From contig JAHCVI010000002.1 in NCBI GenBank assembly GCA_019096155.1, positions 3,720,001 to 3,784,000 on the forward strand: a stretch of DNA of 64,000 bases, written 5' to 3'. Positions within the stretch are counted from its first letter, which is position 1, and each line of letters opens with the position of its first letter. Of the stretch, positions 11,174 through 22,786 are shown one piece after another. Made by a program: the position numbers and the translations under genes. This stretch comes from Staphylotrichum longicolle. Taxonomy: Eukaryota > Ascomycota > Sordariomycetes > Sordariales > Chaetomiaceae. Below the pieces are notes generated by a model that searched no databases, was not told the DNA's origin, and saw nothing but the letters and a program-made list of their open reading frames with translations.

Positions 11174-13805
11174 ATGGCGTTGGGACGCCGAACGAGCCTT
11201 GTGCTCGCGCTTTTGTGGCTCCACGCCCTCCTCGCCGGGCTGGGCATCGCAAATACAGCAATCACAGCAAGCGCAGCAGCGAGCACTCCCGACCCGAACG
11301 AGTCCATCCTCCACAGCGAGGTCGGCCGCCAGAACAACCAGAGCTTGCTATGGGGTCCCTACCGCCCGAATCTCTATTTTGGCGTGCGCCCGAGGATACC
11401 CAAGAGCCTGATGACGGGCCTGATGTGGGGCAAGATCGAGACATACAACGACTTCCAGAACAGTTGGTGCCCCTTTGCCGCAGCTCTCGAGCTGCTGCAT
11501 GCTGCAATGCGCCATCACAGACACGAGCTAACGAGCACGGCGCTACAGATATACGCTACACCTGCGAACAGAACGAGGGCATGAAGGGCTATGGCTGGGA
11601 GGAATACGACCCGAGGAGGGGCGGCGTGCAGGCCATCCACGACATTGAAAACGGCATCGACATCACCACCTCTTTCGTCAAAGTCCCGGGCGGCGCACAC
11701 GGCGGCAACTGGGCCGCGCGGATCAAAGGCGTGCTCAACGACGATGCGCCCAAGGACCAGAAGACCATCGTGGTATTCTACGTCACACAGGAAGGGGACA
11801 ACTCGGAGCTCCGCGCACTCGAGGGCGAGGACGAGAAGGGCTACGAGGGCGACGTCACACTCGAGGGCCGCTCAGACACGTTGGGGAACTACAAACTCGT
11901 CGTCACGAAAGGCGAGGGAGTCCAGCCCAAGAGCGACCACGACCTCTCGAACATCCGCGGCCCCGGCCAGACCATCGTTCAATCCCTGACCTTTCCGGAG
12001 GACCACATCTGGCAAGCAAAGCCGATTCTGTTTAGACAGCTCAAGGAGGGCGTGGATTGGCTGGTGGAAAACAAATACGACGCGGTCCAACCCCCGCCGC
12101 CCTGGCAGGTGTATCAGCTCGCCAACCAGCCTGGCGCCGGAAACGTTCACATCATCCAAAAGATCTTCGAGGGCGATTTCGAGTTTGATGTCATCTTCTC
12201 CAGCGAGTCCGCTGGCAAGCCGCTCTCGAGCGCCGATCTGACGAGGGAGATCAAGGAGGCGACCGAGGCCTTTGGCGAACGCTTCTCGAGCGTCTTTGCT
12301 CCAAAGGCTCCGTTCAACGCTGCCAAGTATGTAAAGTTTGGCAGGAGCATGCTTTCCAATCTGGTTGGAGGCATCGGCTACTTTCACGGGCAGTCGGTCG
12401 AGGACCGCTCTTATGCGCCCGAGTATGACGAGGAGAACGAAGGGTTCTGGGAGGAAGCTTCCGAGGCTCGGGCCCGCAATCAGCAGGCATTGGAGGGGCC
12501 GTACGATTTATTCACGAGCATTCCCTCACGGCCGTTCTTTCCCCGGGGTTTTCTCTGGGACGAGGGCTTCCACCTCCTGCCCATCGCCGACTGGGATATT
12601 GACCTTACGCTGGACATCGTCAAGAGCTGGTTCAACCTGATGGACGAGGACGGCTGGATCGCCCGCGAGCAGATCCTGGGCGCGGAGGCGCGGAGCAAGG
12701 TTCCGCAGGAGTTTCAGACGCAATACCCGCACTACGCCAACCCGCCGACGCTGTTCCTCGTCATCGACGCCTTTGTCGAGAAGCTCCGCAAGACAAACGG
12801 AAGCCTGCCGGCGGGCCGGGAGCAGCTCTCCCAGGACGAGTCGCTCGCCACCGCCTCCCTCGACAACCCCGAAGTCGGCCTGGAGTATCTCCGCCGCCTG
12901 TACCCGCTCCTCCGGCGCCAGTTCAACTGGTTCCGCAAGACGCAGGCCGGCGACATCAAGTCGTACGACCGCGAGGCGTACTCCACCAAGGAGGCCTACC
13001 GCTGGCGCGGCCGCACCGTCACGCACTGCCTGACCAGCGGCCTGGACGACTACCCGCGCCCGCAGCCGCCGCACCCCGGCGAGCTGCACGTCGACTTGAT
13101 GTCGTGGGTAGGCGTCATGACCAAGTCGCTCATCAACATCGGCGACGCGCTGGGCCTGGCCGAGGACGTCGACGAGTACAAGAAGATCCTGGACGCCATC
13201 GAGCACAACCTCAACGACCTGCACTGGTCCGACAAGGACGGGTGCTTCTGCGACGCAACCATTGACGACTTCGAGGAGAACAGGCTCGTCTGCCACAAGG
13301 GGTACATCTCGCTCTTCCCGTTCCTGACCGGCCTCCTCAAGGCGGACGACCCCAAGCTGGGCAAGCTGCTGAAGCTGATCGGGGACGAGGACGAGCTGTG
13401 GAGCCCCTACGGCCTGCGCAGTCTGAGCCTGACCGACGAGTTCTACGGGACGGCCGAGAACTACTGGCGCAGCCCATCTGGATCAACATCAACTACCTCG
13501 CGCTTGTGCAGCTCTACGTATGTTCACCACCTCTTTTTCCTTCTACCAATGCGAGATTATCAAAAGATCATTTTACTGACTTGATGGGGAAAAAACAGAA
13601 CGTGGGAACGCAAGAGGGCCCGTTCAGGGAGACGGCGAGGGACCTGTACTCGCGGCGCAAGAACATTGTCGAGACGGTGTACAAGAGCTGGGAGGAGACG
13701 GGCTTTGCGTGGGAGCAGTACAACCCCGAGACGGGCAAGGGCCAGCGCACGCAGCACTTTACGGGCTGGACCAGTCTGGTGGTGATCATGGCCATGGAGA
13801 CCTGA
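11174..13805 (+). CDS. CWH41: Mannosyl-oligosaccharide glucosidase I (GH63), with one frame break
   Basis: ER processing glucosidase I removes the outermost glucose from N-glycans. Exons are 11174-11462, 11549-13517 and 13599-13805. Intron 1 has an unusual GTTGGT donor but a GCTAACG branch and CTACAG acceptor, and its removal joins YNDFQN to [11 protein letters not shown]. The N-terminus is a hydrophobic signal anchor ([16 protein letters not shown]), fitting a type II ER membrane protein. The GH63 catalytic domain carries [10 protein letters not shown] near residue 433 and the C-terminal ENYWRSP...[10 protein letters not shown] signature. Between those two halves the frame shifts: the C-run at 13473-13475 is one base short, and reading straight on gives a 37-residue junk tail. 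With one C restored the protein is about 821 residues, the normal size. ATG 11174 has a good context (GCCATGG). The gene is convergent with the Rab-GAP gene. It could be an assembly error or a real inactivating indel. Confidence 0.9.
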
Positions 13806-14157
13806 AGCCGGAGCGCGTCAGGGATGAATTATAGGCCAAGGGTGTGTGATGGTTTATTTTACCTGTGCATGAAAGAATCAAAATAAGAAAGGATGTGTGA
13901 CCAGTAGATATGAGATTTGTTGGTATAATAAAAAACAATGCCGCCACTTTTGCCGATCCCATCCGCTTCCAACCCATGTACATACACACACACACGATGT
14001 TACCCTTTCCTCTGAAATGCACGCCGCGCTTCATCAACCATCACACGCTCCGCTATTCTCCCTTCATTTCCCCATCATCCCGCCTAACCCGTCTCCCTTC
14101 TTCGCCACCTCCTTCCGCGGCAACACCTCGACCTGCCGACTGAGCAACCGCCTCAGC
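13806..14157. other. Convergent 3' region
   Basis: This 352-bp stretch separates the glucosidase I gene (+) from the TBC Rab-GAP gene (-). It contains AT-richer sequence and a short CA repeat at about 13984-13995, consistent with two facing 3' UTRs and polyadenylation regions. No gene seen. Confidence 0.6.
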
Positions 14158-16815
14158 TCAGGGGTAATCACCTTCCGGCTGCTTTTGTTGCTGCTGCTGT
14201 TGTTGTTGTTGCTGTGACTGCGCAGGCGCCTTCCCCGCATCCCTCCCACGGCCCGCCGCCGCTCCTCCGTGAGGCGAAGCGGGCGGCGGCTCCGCAGCGC
14301 TGGACTCGGACAACCCCTGGGTCAGCCGGGGCCTCGGCGCGGGGAAGTTTCCCTTCTTGTCCACGGCATCGACCAGGCGCTGGAAGCGCTTGAAGAGGGC
14401 CTCGGCGCGGATGAGGGTCGAGTCGAGGTCGATGGTGCACGAGAGTTCGTTGACTGTAGCGGCGCCGATGCGAGGTCAGAAAAAATTGCATGTTGAAAGC
14501 AAAGGAAAAAAAAGGGGGAGGGGGGGTGGCATACCATATTTCAACACCTCGTCAAAGTGCTTGAGATGCTCCATGATGACGTCGCGGTGCTTCTCGAGGA
14601 TCGCGAGCGCCACAAACAAATGGAAGCTGCTGCTCAGGTAGTCGGTCCAGAGCACCTCCCACAGGTGGAGGACATCGGGCCAGTTGAACTCGCGCTTGTA
14701 CCAGACCAGCAGCATGCGGAAGAAGAAGAAGAAGTTGGTGCTGTCGGCCGACTCGAGGTGGGCGTACAGCTTGGGGTCCATGAACTGCACCAGGTGGTCG
14801 AGCGTGCGCAGCTGCGAGCGCATGCCCGACTGGTCGCGCAAAAAGTTGCGCTCCATGCGGTCCATGAAGCACTTGAAGGCCCAGAAGGCCATGGCGTCGT
14901 CCTGCAGGACGGCGTAGATGGGGGCCAGCAGGTCCGACATGCCCTGGACGTAGCCCAGGTCGCGGTTGTACTCGTTGTAGGTCAGCAGCATGTCCTTCAT
15001 CTGCTCCATGTGCACGTTGGTGCCGACGCCGGCGAAGGGGGAGTCCGGGTCCGGGTGGGGGATGTCCTCGCCGGCGAAGATGGGGACGTTGCGGTCGGTG
15101 CGGTGGACGTCCTTCTCGATGCGCCCCCGCTGCTCCCGCCACCACTCGCCCTCCTCGCCCTCGCCGCCCCTGTCGATCTGGCGCTCCCACCAGGCGCCCT
15201 TGAGCTTAATGTAGGCGTCCCTCAGGGACGCCGCTTGGGCCTTGCGCTCGTCGCTCGTGCTGTACCACTCGTAGACGCCGAGGAGGAACATCCACGCCTC
15301 CTTCCGCACGCCATCGTCGGGGTCCAGCCCGCCGTGGAACACACGCTCCTTGACCTCATCCACCGTGACGGACAAGCGCCCCGTCCGGGGGTCAAAGAAG
15401 CTCTTCCACTCCTTGAGCGTGATGGGCTTCCGGATCTGCTCCAGGGTTAAACTGCTCGTGCTGTCGAGCAGCTCGAACTCGCCCACGTCGGTGTCCTCCA
15501 GCTCCATGACCTCCCGGGCCGTCCATATCCTCTGGTTCCGGTCGCGCTCGCTCTGCTCGGCGATGCCCATCGCCCACCGCGCCAGGTAGATGCGCGCGCT
15601 GTCAAACTCCTCCTGCAGCGTCTGCACCTCGGGGTTCCGCAGCAGCCTCCTGACCTGGGGCGGCATGCGCGGGTTGTCCAGCACGTCCTGCGCGGCCTGC
15701 CGCGTAAAGGTCGTCACCTTGCTGAACTTTTCCATGATGTTCCACCCGGTCTCCTTGACGAACTTCATAAACGGGTCCATGCCCCCATCTCGATCCCCAG
15801 CCGCAGAACCGGCAGCACCACCAGCACCTGCCGCCCTCGAGGGGCCCGGCACCCCGACCCCTCTCCCGCCGCCACCCACGACCGTCTTGACATTAGTGCC
15901 CTTGCCGCCAAACGCCAGGCTGTCCTCCTCGCTGGGCTCGATCAGATAGACGTTGGGCTCGGCGACGCTGCGCTCGACGACGACGTAGCGCTTCAGCCAG
16001 CGCAGCACCTCGTCGCCGCCCCAAAACATCTCCCCGCCTTCGCCAAAGGGATCAAAGCGATCCCTGGCGCGGCGGCGCTTCTGCAGGATGGTGCTCTGGC
16101 ACTCATTGTCGTGGAAGAAGAGCGGGGGGAACGAGTCGCCGGCGCGGCAGTTGATGATGACGCTGCCGTACCACCAGCCGACGCTGGGCGGGCGGACGAG
16201 CAGCGAGTAGACGGCCGAGACGGGGACGGCGAAGGCGTAGTGGCCGACGGCGGAGCCCGGGTGGGCGGTGACGGTGGGCGGGGGCGGGACGAGGTACGAC
16301 TGCTTGGGCGGGGAGTCGGTGTCGCAGAGGTCGACCTTGACGTAGATGGAGGCGGCGTCGCCGAGCTGGGACTCGGGGAGCCAGGCGAGGAGGAGGTCCG
16401 AGGCGGCGGGGCGGGAGTGGGCCGAGGAGGACGAGGTCGGGCGGGGGTCGTGGCTGGTGTTTGTGTTGGCGTCGTCGTGCGAGAGGGTGGAGGTGAGCGG
16501 GTGCTTCTGCTGCAAAAGGGCAATGTAGCCAGGGATGTTGTCGCGGGCGGACGGGGTCGGGTGGATGTAGACCTTGGACTTGGAAAAAAGCAGCTTGACG
16601 CCGCGGCCCGTCTCGGTGTGGGTGATGGTGTTGTAGTCGCCTTCCTCGTCGTCGCTCATGGCGTAGAAGCTGCCTGTGGGCGAGGCGGGGCGCGGCGGGT
16701 GCGAGATGGCAGAGGGTGTTGTTGTTGCCGTTGTTGCCGTTGCTGCCGTTGTCTGCTGCGAAGATGGGGATGGCTCCTGGTTTGACGACGACGTCATCCT
16801 CGTGATGCGGGTCAT
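14158..16815 (-). CDS. GYP7: TBC-domain Rab GTPase-activating protein, Gyp7 type
   Basis: Exons on the minus strand run 16815-14535 and 14453-14158, giving 858 residues. The 81-nt intron rebuilds VLKYVNELSCTIDLDST, a conserved Gyp7 segment. The N-terminal third has the Gyp7/TBC1D15-type domain (LLFSKSKVYIHP near residue 65, LLAWLPESQLG). The TBC domain spans about residues 480-755. It contains the Arg-finger motif IEKDVHRTDR near 565 and the Gln-finger YVQGM near 620, both needed for dual-finger GTP hydrolysis. Known family members act on Ypt7-type Rabs in vacuole and endosome traffic. The C-terminus is low-complexity and includes ten consecutive Gln from a CAG/CAA tract. The ATG at 16815 is the first in frame; a second at 16797 is possible. 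Confidence 0.9.
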
Positions 16816-17473
16816 CTCGAGCGCTCGACCTTTGTTGTCCTACAAGACTTTGGGTCAGAGAGTCAACGGGGTCAGACTGCAAACACCCTCCCAATCTGCA
16901 GCTGTCGGCCAGGAAGTGGGAAATATGCTGCGGCGCATGCTCGGGGCGGGTGGTCTGTTCGGTTGGTGGTGTCAGCTGCTCTATTAAGCAAGGCGCTGGA
17001 AGAGGTGACAGCCCCTCGGTTGATGATGCAGCTTGGAGGGGTTGCGGGGGATGTAGCGGTACAGCGATGAGCCAGAATCGGCGCCAAAATTCGGCCGGGT
17101 AAAAGTACCTGTACATCTTATCGCTCGAGGCGCTGCCACACTTCGCCTCCGACGCGTACCACTGGACGCTTGTCGTCGTCATCTGCCACTGAAAAGCACC
17201 TCGAGACGGGGACAACGACAGCACCTTGCTGGACTTCCAAGGGCATCATTTCGATTTACCGGAGAGATATCTAGCAAGATCAAGAAGTATCGGTTGATTA
17301 ATCGTCCATTCCAGGTTGTATTATGCTGTGCTCATTTTACAGCCACACCGACAGTCAAGAGAGGTCCTGCCTCTGAGTCCAGCCCAGAGGTTAACGTTCT
17401 CCCTGGTAGCTTCAGGAAAAGGTTCTAGGGGGGGGTTGGTAGTTTCAGTACTTATCCCAGCTCATGTAGTTCA
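16816..17473. other. Intergenic region between two minus-strand genes
   Basis: About 660 bp holding the 5' leader/promoter of the Rab-GAP gene and the 3' end of the Mso1-like gene. Open frames here are continuations or shadows of the Rab-GAP frame. No separate gene or RNA was recognised. Confidence 0.5.
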
Positions 17474-17724
17474 TCATCTCGGTCGCGGTCCGCTGGGCAA
17501 CCCTCCTCTCGGGCCGCTGGGCAACCCGTAGCTTCTCCCACCGCCTGTCCCACCACCTCCTCCGCTGCCGCCAGCCGGATAATCAAAGCCTCCATCCGCC
17601 CACGGCGCATTTGCACTCATCACAGGCCGATCATTGCGCCTCCCAGCCTGCGCACCATCCCCCCCGCCGCCACCACCATTGCCTCCGCTCCCCCAACCCC
17701 ATCTGTTCCCTGACTGCTGCGCCG

Positions 17725-17756
<32 letters not shown>

Positions 17757-18388
17757 ACCGGCGGTTGAAACGGCCCTCCCGCATTCGGACTCGTCGTCCT
17801 CGCCCCGCCCCAGAGCCTCTGCTTCAGCTTCTCCTGCGCACTGCCGCCCGACGCCGCGCTCCCCGCGGGGCTGGCCGCGTCGCTCCGCCCGGCAGCAGAC
17901 GGCTGGTAGCTCCCGGACCGCTGCCCAACCATCCCCGGCCGCTGGCCCCCATCACCCCCACCTCCGCCTCCACCACCGCCAGCCGCGAACGGATTCCTGC
18001 TGTTCACAAACTGCCCCGGCCTCTGCTGCTGCTGCTGCTGCCCCCCTCCACCACCACCACCACCACTATTGTCCCCCACAAAACTACTCAAACCCCCGCC
18101 CCCTTGCTGCTGCTGCTGCTGCTGCTGCCCCAGCCCTCCATAACGCCCGGGGCCTTGGCCCTGGCCCTGCGCCGCGAACACGGGCTGCTGGGGCGGCGGC
18201 GCCCTGGGGTCGGGCGGCAGCCAGCCCGGGTGCGGCTGGCCCTTTTCCGTGTAGTAGGCGCGCAGGACGCGGCACACGAGCGTGTCGTCGTCGGTGTCGC
18301 CGTCCGTCTCGCCGCCGAAGTAGGTGCGCTGCAGCTTCGAGATGTTGGACGACGCGTTGGTGACGAGGTTGTTGTACCACGACGCCAT
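17474..18388 (-). CDS. Mso1-like protein with Sec1-binding N-terminus and low-complexity tail
   Basis: A single exon of 304 residues. The first 55 residues (SWYNNLVTNASSNISKLQRT, then DGDTDDDTLVCRVLRAYYTE) match the Sec1-binding region of Mso1, which binds the SM protein Sec1 and supports SNARE-mediated exocytosis at the plasma membrane. The rest is disordered, built of poly-Gln (three tracts) and poly-Gly runs, with a conserved-looking ANAPWADGGFDYP near the C-terminus. The last residues contain a doubled GLPSGPR motif. The ATG has a good context (GCCATGG in coding sense) and starts exactly at the domain. The low-complexity DNA makes internal length errors possible. Confidence 0.78.
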
Positions 18389-19536
18389 GGCGGGCGGGCA
18401 GGCGAGCGGGTGGGCGGGCGGATCGGTGCCGGATGATGTGCGTGGGACAGCGAGGGTTGTCTAGCGCGGGGTTGGTGTTTGTGTAAAGGGAGGGACCAAG
18501 GCTTTGTGTGTGGTGCGGTGTGTGTGTCGGTGGCAAGAGGATCGGTGAAGAGGATTGGTGTCGGTCCGAGGTATTCGTCGGTGATGTCGGAAATGGTCGA
18601 GAGAGGAGTATTGTAGAGGTAATGGCAGGTATGTATCCAAGACACAGCAAGGAATTACCGAAGGGCGCAGATCGTGTGCGGTGCAAGGTGCGGTTGTGTT
18701 CGTCACCGAGGGGTCGGTTTGATCGTTAACGAGAGCACTGCCAGGGCAGTTCCCAGTTGGTCGTGTTTCGGCCGGTGCCGTGCCCCACTTGCAGGGTCTC
18801 GTTGCATTGCTTCTTGATAATCCAATACCGAGGTCAGCTACTGTTAATTGAATGTTTGATACAGCGATTTTTCGTATGGTCCGCACCAGCTGTATCAGAT
18901 CGATATTTGCGTATCTCACTTCAATGGCCTCGCATGAACGGCGGCACTGCCTCGAGTGCCAACTCCATTCCCTCTTCTGCCTCGCTCAAATATGAGGCAA
19001 GGTCTTCTGTAAATAACCCTTTTTGGTTGCTCTACTACTCGAAACGAGTAAAATCTCTGGGAAAAACAAATACAGTACAAGGTGTACTCGTCCTTGAACG
19101 GTTTTTCTCCCGTCCCGAGGACGCCAGGGCAGCTCGCCTTCAAGGCCAAACTTTTCACGACGGGTGTCTGGCGTTCTGAGCACAAGTCAAGGTCCCGCAA
19201 ACATGGACGCCTGGCCTGGGCCAACACTGTATGCGAAGTCCAAAGTGACCAATAACACGAGTTCGGGAGCGAGGCCCTGGCACTTAGATAGGCCATTAAC
19301 AATATTTAAAGCAAAGTACCTCAATCTGCGCAGTAACATCATACAAAATTAAAGTAGCGCCCCGCGTTTCCAATAATAATCTATCTGCAGCTCAGTCCTG
19401 CACCCGGAAGGCACCTTCACCCTCGTCTGATTGGTTGTATGTTAAGGATCAGGACAGCTGCTGCATCCCCTTGTGCTCTCACATCTCCAATGTATACTGA
19501 CAACAACGAGCCGGTGTACCATGTCCCGGGGAGATC
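18389..19536. other. Intergenic region between divergent genes
   Basis: About 1.1 kb upstream of both the Mso1-like gene (-) and the gene starting at 19694 (+). No open frame with protein-like character and no RNA gene recognised. The part nearest 18389 should be the Mso1-like leader. Confidence 0.5.
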
Positions 19537-19545
19537 TATAAAAAG
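19537..19545 (+). promoter_or_regulatory. TATA box of the unrecognised gene at 19694
   Basis: TATAAAAAG lies about 150 bases upstream of the ATG and is followed by a pyrimidine-rich stretch (cttggtccttctctcttctc), the usual layout of a strong fungal core promoter. Confidence 0.6.
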
Positions 19546-19693
19546 GATGACATCTCTAACCTTTGTAGTCTTGGTCCTTCTCTCTTCTCTTCTCACATAA
19601 CTGTAACTCAGTCTCGGGTCCCGACCAGATTTCCCATCATACCTTACCAAACCCGCTGCTTGCCCGTATCTGCTGGCCTTTCTTCTCAGCAAG

Positions 19694-20556
19694 ATGTCCA
19701 CCGCAACTCACTGCCCGGCCACCGTCAAGCTCCTTCGGCCCTCTAGCCTTCACATCGCCACCGATGAGCCCTGTATCCTGGAAGTTCACCTCCCCATCAC
19801 CCTCCCGCACAGTGTCGACCCGTCACTCCCGGCACCGCCCTACCACAACCGCGCCGGCGGCTTGTGCGTCCTCGACTTCCTCAAAGACCACGCCATGCCC
19901 CTGATGCACTCAATCATGACCCAGATTGTCGCACAGATGTTTGGCCCGGATTATTGCGGCACGGTCCTCAAGGCTGATACCATACTCCCGGGGACCTTCT
20001 CCCTCAACGAAGATTTCCAGTTTCTTGTCGAGTGGGACTTTGACGTCACCAAGGACAGAGAGAATGGGTTTGATTTTGAGGCGGGGCGTTGGCAGAATTG
20101 TGTTGGCGGGGAGAGGCGGGGCGTGATTCATGCCTTCAGAGATTACTATCCAGCCGTCGATGAGATCTACGTCTACAAGGCCTTCAAGTTCTGGCTGGTT
20201 CGGGGAATTGTGGGGGGCGACAAGTTGCTGGAGATGAACCCCAGGGTGATTAGGCTTGATTTAGAAGGAGAGGACATAGACAGCGAGGATGACGAGCCGA
20301 CGGGGATAGGTGGGAGGAGGAGAGGAGGGAAGAAGGAGGAGGAGGAGAGGAGGAGGAGGAGGAGGAGGAGGAGGAGGAGGAGGAGGAGGAGAAGAGGGAG
20401 GTAGAGAACGGGCAGCTTCTGTTTGAAGTGAGGGAGTACACCGAAGATGCGAGGAGCAGGTTTATTAACTACGTTATTGCCTGGTTTATGGATCATTGCA
20501 TCGATCAGAGCAGATACTTTAAACTGCTCCTGGATCAGGACGTCACCAAGCAGTAG
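19694..20556 (+). CDS. Unrecognised protein with acidic repeat tract; frame break inside the tract
   Basis: I do not recognise the family. From the ATG at 19694 the first frame encodes a compact, protein-like region of about 200 residues (LPITLPHSVDPSLPAPPY, FLVEWDFDVTKD, VYKAFKFWLVRGI), then SEDDEPTG and a GGA/GAG repeat. In this frame the repeat reads poly-Arg and stops at 20404. In the +2 frame the repeat reads poly-Glu and continues for about 53 protein-like codons (LLFEVREYTEDARSRFINYV) to a stop at 20554-20556. One missing G near 20346-20348, where the repeat shows GAGA, explains this. The restored product is about 287 residues with a Glu tract. A TATA box at 19537 supports expression. 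If the frame is real, the product is a 236-residue protein with an Arg-rich tail. Confidence 0.6.
20315..20400. repeat. GGA/GAG trinucleotide tract in coding sequence
   Basis: Imperfect then near-perfect trinucleotide repeat, about 17 uninterrupted units at the 3' end, lying inside the unrecognised gene. It codes for Glu, Arg or Gly depending on frame. Confidence 0.9.
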
Positions 20557-21063
20557 TTAGACTCATCGGTCAACGAGTTTTTTTGTTGTCTGGTCCCCAT
20601 TCCTCGCGGCCGGCGCGCAAACAGTGATACCAGACTGTGTCTAACTTGAACAATCTCCTCCTTCGACTTCGAACAACAAGGAGGTATGCGGCCAGCGCTT
20701 TCCCTCTTCATAGTGCAGTCAGCCCTATTCAGTTATACTTCTTTCCATTCCTCTTTTCTCCTCCGCCCCTACCTATTATCTAGTCGGCAATCAAAGCTGC
20801 TGAGAGTCGGGTAAACTAATTGAAAGAAAATTACTCTGTCGACTTGACGCTAGTCTCGCCGCCACTAGTACCTTATTCTTCTTGTAATTAGCTCGTTCCA
20901 CCTGATGGAGCTTCTAGGCCGGGAATACTTCACCCACCATCACTCTCTCCCCTTAGCGCAAAAATACTCGAGTAGTTCATGATTGGCCGCATCGCGCTCT
21001 GGTCCGCCCGCTTCTCCAACCCAACCTTGAAATTCCATCGTCGCGTATGTAGATACGTCAGTC
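20557..21063. other. Intergenic region
   Basis: About 500 bp between two plus-strand genes, AT-richer than neighbours. It should hold the 3' UTR of the upstream gene and the promoter of the F-box/LRR-like gene. No feature recognised. Confidence 0.5.
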
Positions 21064-22786
21064 ATGGCACCCAACCTTAGCACCCTGCCAGTCGAGACTC
21101 TTTGGAGAGTTATTAGCCAGTTCTGCCTGCACTGTAGCAAGGAACACGATTACGACACACCAGATGGTTATTTCCGACCCTCAGCGCATAAACAACAGCC
21201 AGACCAACCATGTTGGTACTCACGCGATTACTGTGGGACACTTCACTCGATGTGCCTTGTGTCACGGCGCTTGGCTCTGATAGTCCAGCCTATCCTCTAT
21301 CACGAGTTCATCCCTGGCTACGGCGATTCATGGCGCTCAAGTCACTTTTCATGGACGGGCAGGCTGGCCTCCTTTACACGCACCATCGCTGCCCGCCCAG
21401 ACTTGGCTGCGCGGGTGAATCGCATCTTCATACACCCTCATCTGCTTCGGGCCGTCGCTGAGGAAGAGGCTCGAGCTGTGCTTGAGGACGCTATACGTCT
21501 TGTTGCAGCCCCGGGAGCCAGCGTCCAGCTTTCCAACTACCTTGAGCTTTTCGACGAGTTCCAAAAAGGACTCTATCTCAGAGGAGCAAATCTAGCCGGC
21601 TGGAAGCTTGCCGGCATGCTTCTGGCATTGGTGACAAATCTCGAACGGCTAAGCCTCCAGGTCAAAGACCCTGGAGGACTCCCCGGCGCAGCATTTTCAG
21701 CAGCACAAAGGGCACTAGGCTCCCCTGCTCTAGTATTTTCGAAAATAAAGACGCTCGACCTTTGCCCACGTAGCGAAGGATTCTGGGCATTCGACCTCGA
21801 CCATCATGCTAACGGGATTCTAGAGGCAATAGCGGCCTACAAGGGTTGCCTCTTGGCCCTAAACCTTCATGGGTTTTCGTCCTGTACGATGAGCTCAGCG
21901 GACCTTCTTCCCAGCTTGCAGACACTTCGAGTCAGCAATAGCAGATTTAACGACGCCGCCTTGGCTGCATGGCTACGCTTCCGCAGAAACCCAGGGTTGA
22001 GGGCATTTTTCTACGAGGCGAAACCAACCATGACGGACTGTTGGTTCGATACTGGTGAGCTGGCTCGTTCCTCTCTGCTACTCCTCCCTTCATCCCGTCG
22101 TCTATTGATAACTGACATCCAAACGCCCCCTCTAGACGCCGGCACCCCCCAGTTCCAACCCATCACCGCTATCCAGTACCTCCTCCCGCATGCCCCCACC
22201 CTCGCCACCCTCCATCTCGACCTCCGGTACCGCGGCGAAATCTACCCTGGAGACGGCTGGCTCGACATCGAATGCCTCTCCCCCCACCTCCCTCTCGCCC
22301 TTCTCCGCGCTGACGCACCTCTTCCTCAACGCTACTGCCATCTGCAACACCACCGTCCCATCGAGCGACTCCAGCGGCACCGATCCCAGCGACGAAGATG
22401 ACGACCACGCCCTCTTGACGCGTTTACTGCCGCCCAACATCGAGTCGCTGTGCCTGGCCGGGACAGTGCAGAAGGGCGTCGCGGCGAGGATGTCTAGGGC
22501 GCTCGTGGGCCTCGCGGGGGCGGTGAGGGAGGGGAGAGGGTTTGCGTCGTTGAGGACGGTCCGGTGCGATGTGGAAATGGCGGGGCTGTTGGATGGGTAT
22601 GGGGTGGCGCAGGCTTTCGAATTCGCTGGGGTGGATTTTGGGTGGGAGAGGTGGGAGGTGAGTAGCCCGCCGCTGGACTATGGAGAGGGCACGCCTGCGC
22701 CGGATGAGGATGAGGATGAGGACGGGGCGTGGGAGGTCGTTCTTGATGATGATGCGGAATTTACTGGTATGGAGTTCAGCATGTGA
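21064..22786 (+). CDS. F-box-like protein with leucine-rich region; frame break in a C-run
   Basis: Exons are 21064-22054 and 22136-22786. The 81-nt intron (GTGAGC to CTCTAG) rebuilds CWFDTDAGTPQFQ. The N-terminus resembles an F-box (LSTLPVETLWRVISQFC, then CLVSRRLALIVQPILYHEF), followed by irregular leucine-rich segments (LVTNLERLSLQV, KIKTLDLCP, SLQTLRVSN, TLATLHLDLRY). After DIECLSP the first frame turns into Pro/Arg/His-rich junk, while the next frame continues with LSPFSALTHLFLNATAI and ends in an acidic tail. The junction is the six-C run at 22280-22285, one C too long. Corrected length is about 546 residues. Likely a substrate adaptor for an SCF ubiquitin ligase by family analogy; the F-box call is from pattern only. 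Confidence 0.7.

Noticed and set aside
14557..15450. Antisense open frame of 297 codons opposite the TBC Rab-GAP gene
   Set aside because: Leu/Val/Gly/His-rich shadow; the TBC frame on the other strand is clearly real.
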